From Parundibacterium terreum (GTDB taxonomy: Bacteria > Pseudomonadota > Gammaproteobacteria > Burkholderiales > Burkholderiaceae_D), in NCBI RefSeq assembly GCF_014636315.1, contig NZ_BMED01000004.1, positions 186,001-250,000 of the forward strand: a stretch of 64,000 bases of DNA, written 5' to 3'. The position numbers were made by a program, and so were the translations under genes. Positions 44,234 through 53,168 of this stretch are shown here, in pieces. The notes under the pieces are model-generated. The model searched no databases. It was not told the origin of the DNA and saw nothing but the letters and a program-made list of their open reading frames with translations. Each line of letters opens with the position of its first letter. Position 1 is the stretch's first letter.

Positions 44234-45214
44234 GTGAAAACAAATCTGACACTGATCTCAATCGCATCTTCTTTGGTATTGACTGCCTGTGGTGGCGGCT
44301 CAACCGGAGCAACAAGTTCGGTAACTCCTCCTGTCTCTACTCCTGGTGTTACCCCTGCAAATCTGCAGACAACGGTACCCAATCCGACGTACGCTACAAA
44401 TTCAGTGCAACTGCAGACGTTCACTGAGCTCAATGCATTTCGCGTTGCCGCTGGCTTGGGAAAAGTGGCTCAGTCTGCAGCACTTGATAGATCTGCGCAA
44501 AACCACGATAACTACATGGTTCTGAACCAGATCTATTCTCACTTTGAAGACGCGGGGAAGCCAGGCTTCACTGGAGTTGACCCGCAATCGAGGGGAGGCT
44601 TTGTGTCTTATGGAGGTTTGGTCGGCGAAGCTTTGTCTTTCAGCACGGGGTGCGCGGTTTCTCTTACTGCAATCGAATGCCTGAAAAGTACCGTCTATCA
44701 CCGTTCCATTCTGCTGGATCAAAGCATTAAGGATGTGGGAATCGATTTCGCACGTGGTTTGATGAATGCCGTGACAATTGATGTTGGTTCAGTCGGTGTT
44801 GGTCAAAATAACTCCTCTGACTTTGTGACGGTCTACCCTCTGGATGGCCAGACGAATGTTCCACTGTATATGTCCCAAGAGGCTCCGGACCCCACACCAG
44901 ACGTGCCCGCAAATCCACAAGGGGGGCGAGATTTTGCGTTATATACCACCTATCCGATTTCAGTGAACTCCGCCCGTGGAACAACAATCTCAGTGACGAG
45001 TTTTACTGTAACGGAAAATGGCAACAATGCGCCTCAGGATTTACGTATTCTGACGGCAAAAAATGATCCTAACAGGCTACTGGCACAAAATGAAGTGTAT
45101 GCGGTTGGGAAGAAGGCATTTGCCCCAAGTACCGATTACTCCGTCCATTTTTCAGGTAGCGTGAATGGTAAAGCAATAGACTTAGCTTGGTCGTTTAGAA
45201 CCACCGCACGGTGA
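44234..45214 (+). CDS. CAP/SCP-domain lipoprotein
   Basis: 326 residues. Lipobox VLTAC (Cys19) followed by GGG. After a Pro/Thr/Ser linker (to about residue 52) comes a CAP (SCP/PR-1) domain: LQTFTELNAFRVAAGLGKVA, LDRSAQNHDNYM with the first His, YSHFEDAG with the second His, and VGEALSFSTGC with the family Glu. The C-terminal 110 residues (from about GGRDFALYTTYPIS) form an Ig-like domain. Secreted bacterial CAP proteins are widespread; their activity is unclear. An outer-membrane-anchored form is expected. Confidence 0.85.
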   Translation: MKTNLTLISIASSLVLTACGGGSTGATSSVTPPVSTPGVTPANLQTTVPNPTYATNSVQLQTFTELNAFRVAAGLGKVAQSAALDRSAQNHDNYMVLNQIYSHFEDAGKPGFTGVDPQSRGGFVSYGGLVGEALSFSTGCAVSLTAIECLKSTVYHRSILLDQSIKDVGIDFARGLMNAVTIDVGSVGVGQNNSSDFVTVYPLDGQTNVPLYMSQEAPDPTPDVPANPQGGRDFALYTTYPISVNSARGTTISVTSFTVTENGNNAPQDLRILTAKNDPNRLLAQNEVYAVGKKAFAPSTDYSVHFSGSVNGKAIDLAWSFRTTAR

Positions 45215-45464
45215 GGCATCTCAAGCAGTTGTTTCAGAGGCCCCGCTGGATTTGTTGGCGCCAAGTGGGTTGACATATTCCGGCAAGCTGCAGATGGTTC
45301 TGACGCAGTAATAAGGTCACTGCGGCCGAGAGGGGCGACGGTTTAGAGTGGACCAATACCCAGTTTTGGATCACTGCCAAATGGATGGGGCGCATGGGTA
45401 AAATTATGAGTCCATGCGCGCGGCGTTTTGAAAGAACTGGCTACGGCCGCAGTCAGTTACCTGA

Positions 45465-45489
45465 CAAAAAAGCCGCCCGAGGGCGGCTT
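45465..45489 (-). terminator. Terminator of the PEP-CTERM gene
   Basis: On the minus strand AAGCCGCCC-TC-GGGCGGCTT forms a 9 bp stem followed by TTTTTT (plus-strand A run 45465-45470), 20 bp after the stop of the PEP-CTERM gene. Confidence 0.85.
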
Positions 45490-45508
45490 AAAGAAATTCA
45501 GGAAACTA

Positions 45509-45988
45509 TTATTCTTTGCGATGACGCGCTGCTGCCAGGCCCAACAAGCCGATGCCAAACAGAGCCAGTGTCAGTGGCTCAGGAACATCGCTCGAGACAA
45601 CAGTCGTATTTACTGTGAAGTTTTGAGTGTTCAAGGCAGAATTTCCACCGTTCCAAGATGCCCAAGAGAAGTTGGCTTGACCCCAGCCCGACGCGTCATG
45701 GCTCCAGAAATTCGTTGCTATGTCATATGTGCCGAAACCAACCAAGGAGGACAGACCGAGTCCAACGATGCCTTCGGACGGAGCTTCTAAATCGAATGAG
45801 GTCAACTCATTTAACGTCAGGACACCATCGTTATTAATGTCGGTGCCGGCGAAGGAGCCGCTTAGGTAGACCTGATTGTTACTTTTCAATATTCCCTGAT
45901 AGTCCACGATCGTTGCATTGGCTGCTAGCGATGTGGCTGCCAACACGGACGCCAGAAGAACGGACTGAGTTATTTTAGATATGAACAT
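45509..45988 (-). CDS. PEP-CTERM protein with an EF-hand-like loop
   Basis: 159 residues: Sec signal peptide (SVLLASVLAATSLAANA), a mature domain with DINNDGVLTLNEL, a canonical EF-hand calcium loop (D-x-N-x-D-G-x-L-x-x-x-E), and the C-terminal sorting signal VPEPLTLALFGIGLLGLAAA followed by RHRKE. PEP-CTERM signals are cut by an exosortase, which is not encoded in this window. Such proteins are exported and linked to exopolysaccharide surfaces. It has its own terminator. Confidence 0.88.
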   Translation of the reverse strand: MFISKITQSVLLASVLAATSLAANATIVDYQGILKSNNQVYLSGSFAGTDINNDGVLTLNELTSFDLEAPSEGIVGLGLSSLVGFGTYDIATNFWSHDASGWGQANFSWASWNGGNSALNTQNFTVNTTVVSSDVPEPLTLALFGIGLLGLAAARHRKE

Positions 45989-46011
45989 TGTATTAATCGT
46001 TTCGGAGGTTG

Positions 46012-46191
46012 ATGAGTGAACTTATTTTACAGACAGCAATATTGGTGCCAGGAAATCTAAACCTTTTGCTTTCAAGCACTTACAAATTCGGCGTCAAAAA
46101 AATGGGAGAGTTTGTAAAATTTTTCGACATCAATGTTAAAGACTCCGACAAATCGATAAATGATCGGGTTTGCCCTCTAAATTGTTTTTAA
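46012..46191 (+). CDS. Small ORF divergent from the PEP-CTERM gene
   Basis: 59 codons starting MSELILQTAILVPGNLNLLL with GGAGG at 46004-46008, unusually close (3 bp). No family recognised; it may be part of the promoter region of the divergent gene rather than coding. Confidence 0.2.
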   Translation: MSELILQTAILVPGNLNLLLSSTYKFGVKKMGEFVKFFDINVKDSDKSINDRVCPLNCF

Positions 46192-46799
46192 TATGCTAAT
46201 TTTGTTATGTTTTGAGGGTGTCACCGTGAAAGCAAAGATTGCTAAGCCCACGGCAATGCCACTAACCGGCCAGCATTGTTTAATCCCTGTCCTACGCAGC
46301 ACTAACCCTAGGGAGCTGGGCAGTCTAGTTCCCCCCTTGCAGACGTGACATTAAGTATCAGCAGTGATGTCATAGGCGCGGCGCCAATGACCTCTTGTGC
46401 ATTCGGCGTGAAAAGCGATGAATTCGTGCATGATTACATTATGTCCGGCGACAAGGTGCTGGTCGACACGGCAGGAAGGTCTGGTCAAAGAAATCCAATT
46501 ATTGGTTCATGAAGCAATAGCTGGCAGTTGATGCTGGTTTTCGATTTCTAGGAAGTGATGGACTGGGGCGTTGTAACCTGGACAATCCGCAAGCTCTGTA
46601 CAGCAGCGTATAGGCCGTGCAACATGAAAATTGATAGGAATCGGACGTTTTCGGACGGGTTAGCGAAACCCTCATATTGCGATGGACCATAAATAGGTAC
46701 CTCCCGCGAGATAATTAGATGTCAATTGTTCATTTGCAATTTTTTTGCAATAACGCACAGCCTTATGCGAAAATTTATCATTTTATTAATTGAACTATT
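46192..46799. other. Gene-free stretch before NHL-4
   Basis: 608 bp with no supportable gene. Its end carries two TTGCAA hexamers (46734-46739 and 46745-46750) in an AT-rich stretch 50-66 bp before the NHL-4 start, the position shared with the other NHL genes. The remainder looks decayed. Confidence 0.4.
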
Positions 46800-48113
46800 A
46801 TGGCTATATATCTTGATACTCCGCGAGCTTGGTCGCAGTTTCTGGTGGCAACGGTGTCTTGCTTAGCATTGGTTGCTTGCGGTGGGGGCGGTAGCAGTAA
46901 TAGCCCGGCTCAAAGTGTATACACGCTAAGCACTAGCGTGAGCAATCTCACTGTAACTGGGCTGGTTTTGACGGATGGCGCAGAAATTGTGCCCGTGCCG
47001 GCGGGCGGTACCAACGTAACGTTTCAGAATAAATTAAACAGCGGAGCTTCATATTCGGTCACCATAGCGAAGCAACCGGCCGGTTTCACCGATATTTGTA
47101 CGCTGAGCAATGGATCGGGGACAGCAGGCTCGTCGAATATCTCAGCAATTTCGGTACGTTGTCAGCCTGCGCAGGCTGCCGTGTCAACATTTGCGGGCGG
47201 TGCTCCAGATCATACGAGCAATGGCGCCGGCTCTGCGGCTGGGTTTCGGGCTCCTACTAAAATAACCGTAGACGTGGCAGGCAACGTCTATGTTGCGGAT
47301 ACCCACTCTATACGGAAAATAACCTCCCAAGGTCTTGTCACCACTTTGGCCGGCGGCCTCATCGCCGGCAACGCAGATGGTGTTGGTACAGCAGCCTCAT
47401 TTGATTACATTTTCGGTTTGGCTACTGATGTCTCAGGAAACGTTTATGTGGCCGATTACTTTAACAATAAAATTCGTAAAGTTAGTCCAGCAGGTGTTGT
47501 AACGACCTTTGCAGGCAGCGGTGTCCAGGGCAAGTCTGACGGTCCAGCTGCAGTCGCCAGTTTTTTCGGACCAACGAGTATCGCAATCGATAGCCATGGC
47601 ACGATATACGTGTCGGACAGCCAAAACGGTTTAATTCGAAAAATTACATCGGAGGGGGTAGTTTCATCTCTGGCTGGTAGCGGGCATTTTGGAAATGTCG
47701 ATGGTACAGGTACCAGTGCCAGTTTTGGATCAACACTGAGTATCGCCATCGATAAATCCGACTACTTGTATGTTAGTGACGAAGACAATAATTCGATTCG
47801 CAAGATTACGCCGACAGGCGTCGTGACGACATTCTCGGCGCTGATTGGTTTTGATCATCCAGGCGGACTGACGCTTGATGTGGATGGGAACCTTTTTGTC
47901 GCCGATATCATGAATCAGCAAATCAAAAAAGTCACTCCTGCAGGACTCGTTTCGACACTTGCCGGACGGGGGCCAGGGTTAAACACTGATGTTGACGGTA
48001 TTGGGATCGCTGCGAATTTCTATCTGCCTGTTGATATCAGTAGAGATACTTCCGGCACCCTTTATGTTGTTGATGCAGGTGCAAACCTGATCCGCAAAAT
48101 TACTGCGCAGTAA
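46800..48113 (+). CDS. NHL-repeat lipoprotein (NHL-4), short form
   Basis: 437 residues. Lipobox ALVAC (Cys27) followed by GGGG. Residues about 40-122 form a small beta domain often seen in betaproteobacterial surface lipoproteins (SNLTVTGLVLTDGAEIVPVP, then AGFTDICTLSNGSGT with paired cysteines). The rest has about six NHL-type units: DVAGNVYVADTHSIRKITSQ, VSGNVYVADYFNNKIRKVSP, ending TLYVVDAGANLIRKITAQ. It shares the repeat core with NHL-1 to NHL-3 but a different front domain. Predicted outer-membrane beta-propeller of unknown ligand. Confidence 0.88.
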   Translation: MAIYLDTPRAWSQFLVATVSCLALVACGGGGSSNSPAQSVYTLSTSVSNLTVTGLVLTDGAEIVPVPAGGTNVTFQNKLNSGASYSVTIAKQPAGFTDICTLSNGSGTAGSSNISAISVRCQPAQAAVSTFAGGAPDHTSNGAGSAAGFRAPTKITVDVAGNVYVADTHSIRKITSQGLVTTLAGGLIAGNADGVGTAASFDYIFGLATDVSGNVYVADYFNNKIRKVSPAGVVTTFAGSGVQGKSDGPAAVASFFGPTSIAIDSHGTIYVSDSQNGLIRKITSEGVVSSLAGSGHFGNVDGTGTSASFGSTLSIAIDKSDYLYVSDEDNNSIRKITPTGVVTTFSALIGFDHPGGLTLDVDGNLFVADIMNQQIKKVTPAGLVSTLAGRGPGLNTDVDGIGIAANFYLPVDISRDTSGTLYVVDAGANLIRKITAQ

Positions 48114-48677
48114 GCAGGGGTAGGAAAATAAGGTGGGTGGTCTCTCCGACGAGAGCCCAGCTATTTTTTAAATTAGATAGTTGCGCCGTAAGTGCCTGAT
48201 TTGTGGGTAAAGTACTGTTGAACAATTCTAACTATTCCTAACTTAATCGCAAGTTGGGAGTCGAATGGAACACCCTTAAGGAGGATTAAATGTCGCTTGT
48301 CGCCTCGTGGCAATGCGCAGTGATCAACAAGGGGCGTGCTAGCAGTGTTTCATGACTGACGTGACTACTAATTTTCCTCTGTGGTGTTTCTGTGTTTTAG
48401 AATTGAAAGAAAGCGCCGCCATCAATAGCTTTCAGTGAAACTCTGTAATTAGATGGATTTTTTGTCGCGTCAAACAAGTGGGTAGCGACTGACTGGCTGA
48501 GCCGTCCTTTCAATCTGGTGCTTGCCCGGTAACGGGCCTATGAGTCTCCTGATGTACGGGGTAAAGTCCACAATCTAGGCCACGAAAGCATCCATAGGGT
48601 AAGACTCCAGGGAGAGAAATTGTCTCTCCCCGAGGTGTATATGATTTTAAGCACATGCGGCCGATATTGCATTCTTC
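48114..48677. other. Gene-free stretch between NHL-4 and the integrase
   Basis: 564 bp without a gene, lying between convergent genes. A weak hairpin CTCTC-CGAC-GAGAG near 48143-48156 precedes ATTTTTTAAAT and may terminate NHL-4. A second hairpin (48610-48630) is described separately. Confidence 0.4.
48610..48630. other. Perfect hairpin downstream of the integrase gene
   Basis: GGGAGAGA-AATTG-TCTCTCCC has an 8 bp perfect stem, 48 bp past the integrase stop codon. It has no T tract on either side; a recombination site or mRNA end structure are both possible. Confidence 0.4.
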
Positions 48678-49943
48678 CTATTCAGGTAAATATGTCTGCG
48701 CGCCTTTGGTCTGGCGGATTACCTGCAACGCAGCTGCTTCTATGCAAATACCGATTTCTTTCTCAGGCCTGACCCACGCTACACCATTCCTTTCACTATA
48801 GATTTTCCAGAGGTATTGGATTTCCTTGAGCGTTATTTCAACTTCCAGCACGTCGAGTATGCTGCGAATGGAGGTGCAATCGGCACGATAATTGTCAACA
48901 AGAGGCTCGAGATCCTGTGACTTGAGAATTGCTGTAGCCATATCGATATTGGTCATGCAACGGCCGGCGCGATCAAGCGTGGCATTGGTGCCGAAAGTGC
49001 AGTAGTAAGCGGACATGACTTCGATGCGATGATGGCCCATTGCTTCGCTGAGTCTTGCGAGCCGGACTTTCATATCTGCCTTTGGCATTTGACCTTTTGT
49101 GCCGCCGATACTTGGGGGAATGATGCCATGGACCGGCGCGTTGTTTTCTGCGAACTGTGCCCGGAGCGAATGGCCGGAAACGCCGAGCTTTGCTTTGGTG
49201 ATGCCGAGTTTAGTCATGGTATTTTGATATCGCGATAGGTTTTCTTTCAACGTTGCCCTTTGCCCGCTGCGGGTAGTGGGCCATCCCATCGCCTCATTTT
49301 TACCGATGTTTGCTTTGACTAGTTCGAGGATTTCTTGTTGAGAACTGATCATTTTGACAATATGGCGCTCGCGCCCTCCTTTTCCGTGTCCATGGAAAAT
49401 CGCGAAGTACTGTTCGAAGTCTTGGTGATGCGGTTTGCACTTGAGCACTTCTTCCCGGCGCAGGCCGAACGCGAGCTCCATCCTTAGCATGAGTCCAAAG
49501 CGGTGATCATAGCTGTCGGCTTTTTTTAGTATTTCGTCAATGTTGATGTTGTTGCCGGTCAATGACTTTGATTCTTTGGCGGCGGCGTTGACCTTCATCA
49601 GCGGCCGCTGTTCTTGACTTGCGTATTCATACTTGCCTTTGACCATAGTGGGCTTCCCAATCCATGTGGCGAAAATGCGGAGGTTGCTGATGTGGCCTTC
49701 AATCGTCTTCGCTCTTAGCTTTTTGTCGACGAGCCAATATTGAACTAGGGCGCGTATGTGTTTTTCTGTGAGGTTTGTTGCGTCTTGAAGTCTGTATCCC
49801 AGCTTTTCAAGCGAACTGAAACTCCCGGAGATTGACTCCATACGGGCGTTGACTGTCCTGGCGGACGCTACCCGGCCATTCATGCGAACATGAGTATGTT
49901 CTTTGAAGACTGTGCCTAGGGACGTTGTTAATTGTTTGTTCAT
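48678..49943 (-). CDS. Tyrosine recombinase/integrase
   Basis: 421 residues. The N-terminal DNA-binding part (LGYRLQDATNLTEKHIRALV) resembles the Phage_int_SAM_2 domain, and the catalytic part the Integrase_1 domain: Arg162 in FGLRREEV, HSLR at 258-261, His304 in MGHHRIEV and the nucleophile Tyr313 in SAYY. About 100 further residues follow the tyrosine, longer than typical phage integrases. AGGAAAG precedes the ATG by about 13 bp. It lies at the right side of the accessory region, near the core gat genes, and is the best candidate for having inserted part of that region. No tRNA or obvious att repeat is visible next to it. Confidence 0.88.
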   Translation of the reverse strand: MNKQLTTSLGTVFKEHTHVRMNGRVASARTVNARMESISGSFSSLEKLGYRLQDATNLTEKHIRALVQYWLVDKKLRAKTIEGHISNLRIFATWIGKPTMVKGKYEYASQEQRPLMKVNAAAKESKSLTGNNINIDEILKKADSYDHRFGLMLRMELAFGLRREEVLKCKPHHQDFEQYFAIFHGHGKGGRERHIVKMISSQQEILELVKANIGKNEAMGWPTTRSGQRATLKENLSRYQNTMTKLGITKAKLGVSGHSLRAQFAENNAPVHGIIPPSIGGTKGQMPKADMKVRLARLSEAMGHHRIEVMSAYYCTFGTNATLDRAGRCMTNIDMATAILKSQDLEPLVDNYRADCTSIRSILDVLEVEITLKEIQYLWKIYSERNGVAWVRPEKEIGICIEAAALQVIRQTKGAQTYLPE

Positions 49944-49974
49944 CGTGATTCATCTTTCCTCGTTAAGTGGGGAC

Positions 49975-50220
49975 TTACCAGATCCTCTTTTTGAGGCGCT
50001 TTGGTATGCCTACGCAAATGGTTTGCCTTGCTGTTACTGCAGTACTGCTGTGGGGCGGCGGCCTTGGCGGGCTAACGTAAATATATTGGGGGTTTAGTGT
50101 TGTATTGCCAAATGCCACTTCTACAACACTCCAGCTGGTTGCCTTTGCTGGTTGCTTGTCTTGCTGCTGACAAGCGCCGAACTCTTCGCGGTTTCTCGCG
50201 ATGCATTGTCTGGTTTGCAA
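49975..50220 (-). CDS. Small ORF upstream of the integrase
   Basis: 81 codons, MQTRQCIARNREEFGACQQQ, ending 31 bp before the integrase start on the same strand. It could be a small regulator of the integrase or noncoding. Composition (Gln, Pro, Thr-rich) and lack of a ribosome site make it doubtful. Confidence 0.2.
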   Translation of the reverse strand: MQTRQCIARNREEFGACQQQDKQPAKATSWSVVEVAFGNTTLNPQYIYVSPPRPPPHSSTAVTARQTICVGIPKRLKKRIW

Positions 50221-50694
50221 CTTCCCCAGACTTGGTAATGCATATACCTAGATTTCTACTTACTCGACCGTAGACGAGCGCTGATTGCAGACTGGCAATG
50301 TGAAAGATTCACCCTTGCTTCGCCTACTGTCCGGCATGTGGACTTACAGCTTTTGTATTGCCTTTGATTTCAATTTTGGTTTGGCTTGAAAGCCAATTTG
50401 AGGGTATGAGGATGAATCTCGATGACGCTTAGGGAATAGGCGATGTCAGCCTAGCAAGGGGTCTTGCAGCGACCGGTTTCTGTCGTTTTTGAATTATGCT
50501 TAGTTTTTATATTGTGCTTTGTGTTTTGGTGCCGCGACTAATGGGCACGAACGCAATTATTTAGACGAACTCTAAAATTATTTGGGAAATGTTATGTGCG
50601 TAAAGCAGCCGAATGGCTATATTTTGAATAACAGTTGGGAGACTGTTTCGTTCTCAATGCCTAACGTGGGCAAGTGAAAAGATTTGAGCAATTA

Positions 50695-50723
50695 AACTCT
50701 CCAAAAATTTATTTTGGGGAGTT
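50695..50723. other. Strong hairpin in the integrase-gatB interval
   Basis: AACTCTCCAAAA and TTTTGGGGAGTT pair over 12 bp with one G-T wobble and a 5 nt loop. It lies 32 bp before a small ORF. A terminator is unlikely (no T tract); recombination site or leader structure are possible. Confidence 0.4.
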
Positions 50724-50754
50724 AAGTAATTTCGTGTAATTCGCGTTTAACTCA

Positions 50755-50961
50755 ATGCCGAAGATCGACGGTTCTATTAGACATCATGAAGAAAAAAAAT
50801 TCAAGAGGAAAATTGATGCCGTCACAATTGCATCACATCTTAAAGTCATGACTTTATATGACGAACAGGGAGTTGAGGTGGATAACTACAATTTAATACG
50901 AGGCCGTATTTTTTGTCGGATGGGATATGACAATACTCAGCCAAATGCAAAAAAAATTTAA
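50755..50961 (+). CDS. Small hypothetical ORF
   Basis: 68 codons, MPKIDGSIRHHEEKKFKRKI, basic and soluble with a plausible alpha/beta composition (VTIASHLKVMTLYDEQGVEV). No good ribosome site and no family recognised. Confidence 0.3.
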   Translation: MPKIDGSIRHHEEKKFKRKIDAVTIASHLKVMTLYDEQGVEVDNYNLIRGRIFCRMGYDNTQPNAKKI

Positions 50962-51048
50962 AGCTAGAGATCTCGCAACCCTTAAAGTGTCGTGTTCTCC
51001 CGATAACTTGGGAATAGTAGCGATATATTGAAAAATGCTATTTACGTA

Positions 51049-51082
51049 AAAGCTGCCATCGGTTCAACCCGATGACAGCTTT
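51049..51082 (-). terminator. Terminator of the gat operon
   Basis: AAAGCTG-C-CATCGG and CCGATG-A-CAGCTTT form a 13 bp stem with one mismatch and a 6 nt loop, flanked by T runs on both strands, 38 bp after the gatB stop. It can also terminate plus-strand transcription from the accessory side. Confidence 0.85.
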
Positions 51083-51119
51083 TAAATTTCACTGACTTTG
51101 TTGTGTCTGGTTTATGCAA

Positions 51120-52580
51120 TCAACCCTGTAGTTTCTTTTTCAATAATTCATTTACTTGTGCAGGATTGCCCTTGCCCTTGGTCGCCTTCATCGCCTGTCC
51201 CACCAGCGAGTTAAAGGCTTTTTCCTTGCCGGCGCGGTATTCGTCCACAGACTGCTGGTTGGCGGCTATGACTTCGTCGATGATTTTTTCCAGTGCGCCC
51301 ACGTCGGAAATTTGCTTCAGGCCCTTGGCTTCGATTACCTGGTCTGCCAGCGCCACGTCGGCGGATGGTGCCTGCCACATCGCAGCGAATACTTCCTTGG
51401 CGATCTTGTTGGAAATCGTACCGTCAGCAATGCGTTGCAGCAGCAAGGCCAATTGGGCGGCTGTGACAGGGATAGTGGTAATGTCCATGCCTTCGCGGTT
51501 CAGCGTGGAAGATACATCGCCCATCAGCCAGTTGGCCGCCTGCTTGGCTTGCGCCACGCCCGCCGCGATGACTACGGCTTCAAAGTACGCTGCCATGGCC
51601 TTGGATTGGGTCATGATCATGGCGTCGTACTCGGAGATGCCGTATTGGCTGATAAAGCGCTCGCGCATCGCGCCCGGCAATTCCGGCATGGTCGCGCGCA
51701 CCTGTTCTATCCATTCCTGGCTGATAGTCAGCGGTGGCAGGTCAGGGTCAGGGAAGTAGCGGTAATCCTGCGAATCTTCCTTGCTGCGCATCGAGCGGGT
51801 CTCTTTGCGGTCCGGATCGTACAGGCGGGTTTCCTGGACGACGGTACCGCCGTCTTCAATCAGTTCGATCTGGCGGCGTACTTCGATATTGATCGCCTCT
51901 TCCAGAAAACGGAAAGAGTTCAAGTTCTTGATCTCGCAGCGGGTCCCGAATTCCTTTTGCCCGAAAGGGCGCACAGACACGTTGGCGTCACAACGGAATG
52001 AGCCCTCCTGCATATTGCCGTCGCAAATACCCAGCCATACGACCAGGGAATGCAGGGACTTGGCATAGGCCACCGCTTCTGCAGCACTGCGCATCACCGG
52101 CTCGGTAACGATTTCCAGCAACGGTGTACCGGCGCGATTCAGGTCTATGCCTGTCATGCCTTGGTAGTCTTCGTGCAGCGATTTACCGGCGTCTTCTTCC
52201 AGATGAGCGCGTGTCAGTTCTATGCGCTTGACTTCGGACTTGCCGTCTTTTTCCACGACACAGGAAACGTAGCCGCCCTGCACGACAGGAATCTCAAACT
52301 GGCTGATCTGATAGCCCTTGGGCAGGTCCGGGTAAAAATAATTCTTGCGCGCGAAGATGGACTCCGGCGCGATATGCGCGCCTACCGCCAGGCCGAACTG
52401 TATCGCCTTTTCTACTGCACCCTTGTTCATCACTGGCAGCACGCCAGGCAGGGCCAGATCTACCGGGCTGGCTTGCGTATTCGGCTCTGCGCCAAACTGG
52501 GTGGAGGAGCCGCTAAAAATCTTTGATTTGGTTGAGAGTTGTGCATGCGTCTCAAAACCGATAACTACTTCCCATTGCAT
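51120..52580 (-). CDS. gatB: Aspartyl/glutamyl-tRNA amidotransferase subunit B
   Basis: 486 residues. [20 protein letters not shown] and [15 protein letters not shown] are GatB signatures; the C-terminal YqeY-like tail (from about residue 400) ends with [23 protein letters not shown] sequence. With GatA and GatC it converts misacylated Glu-tRNA(Gln) or Asp-tRNA(Asn) to the amidated forms in the cytoplasm; GatB carries the kinase active site and binds tRNA. AAGGAAAG precedes the ATG. It is the last gene of gatC-gatA-(secreted protein)-gatB and is followed by a terminator. Confidence 0.97.
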   Translation of the reverse strand: MQWEVVIGFETHAQLSTKSKIFSGSSTQFGAEPNTQASPVDLALPGVLPVMNKGAVEKAIQFGLAVGAHIAPESIFARKNYFYPDLPKGYQISQFEIPVVQGGYVSCVVEKDGKSEVKRIELTRAHLEEDAGKSLHEDYQGMTGIDLNRAGTPLLEIVTEPVMRSAAEAVAYAKSLHSLVVWLGICDGNMQEGSFRCDANVSVRPFGQKEFGTRCEIKNLNSFRFLEEAINIEVRRQIELIEDGGTVVQETRLYDPDRKETRSMRSKEDSQDYRYFPDPDLPPLTISQEWIEQVRATMPELPGAMRERFISQYGISEYDAMIMTQSKAMAAYFEAVVIAAGVAQAKQAANWLMGDVSSTLNREGMDITTIPVTAAQLALLLQRIADGTISNKIAKEVFAAMWQAPSADVALADQVIEAKGLKQISDVGALEKIIDEVIAANQQSVDEYRAGKEKAFNSLVGQAMKATKGKGNPAQVNELLKKKLQG

Positions 52581-52661
52581 AGTATCTTTCCTTCTTTTCT
52601 ATTCTGTCGATTCAACGCCTGAGTTTCAATGGCTCGGGCCGCAGGATATCAATGTGTTTCT

Positions 52662-53168
52662 TTATTCGTCGTAGTGACAACTGCCGGTCTTGGTATTTAC
52701 CGTCAGCGCCGTAAAATTATTTCTTGAGCCGCACAGCACTGCACAAGTCGGCTTGATCTGCAATTCATCGCCGTTGCGCTCCAGGCGTATGCTGCACACA
52801 TTGCCACGCTCCGTGTCATAGCCGCGGGCGGCGCGGGCCGCCATGGCATTTTTCAAGGTGATGCGCCAGCCTTTGTCGGTCACCTCAGCTTGCGCGCCAT
52901 CGTTTTCGTCTATACTGCAATCGAAGCCGTGCGTGCTGCGAAACAGCGAAGATTCCCATTGGAAGGCTTTGATCTTGTCGCCATCCAGTTTGATCTTGCC
53001 CTGGTCCGCATAATTGACACGCTCGCCGTCACCGTCTTCCTTGCGGATATCGCTGCAAGAAAAGCTGGTATCTAGGGTTTGCGCCCATGCACTGCTTGCA
53101 GCAAACCCGGCGATACTCGCCAGGCTGCAGGCCAGGATCAGGTGTGGAAGGCGGCGCAGGTGTTTCAT
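52662..53168 (-). CDS. Secreted protein encoded between gatA and gatB
   Basis: 168 residues with a Sec signal peptide ([20 protein letters not shown], cleavage before QTLD). The mature part has six cysteines ([36 protein letters not shown]) that could form disulfides. No known family recognised. Its ATG overlaps the gatA stop by 4 bp (ATGA), so it is translated with gatA, and gatB follows 81 bp later. An exported protein inside an essential cytoplasmic tRNA-modifying operon is unusual; function unknown. Confidence 0.8.
   Translation of the reverse strand: MKHLRRLPHLILACSLASIAGFAASSAWAQTLDTSFSCSDIRKEDGDGERVNYADQGKIKLDGDKIKAFQWESSLFRSTHGFDCSIDENDGAQAEVTDKGWRITLKNAMAARAARGYDTERGNVCSIRLERNGDELQIKPTCAVLCGSRNNFTALTVNTKTGSCHYDE

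Larger units (their letters stand above)
49944..51048. other. 1.1 kb gene-poor stretch right of the integrase
   Basis: No convincing gene; two low-confidence small ORFs are listed separately (49975-50220 minus, 50755-50961 plus). It contains a strong hairpin (50695-50723). As the boundary between integrase and core gatB it may hold the attachment site, but no direct repeat partner was found. Confidence 0.4.

Noticed and set aside
46499..46690. 63-codon minus-strand ORF, Ser/Arg/Cys-rich
   Set aside because: Composition is typical of noncoding or decayed DNA; no start signal or known motif.
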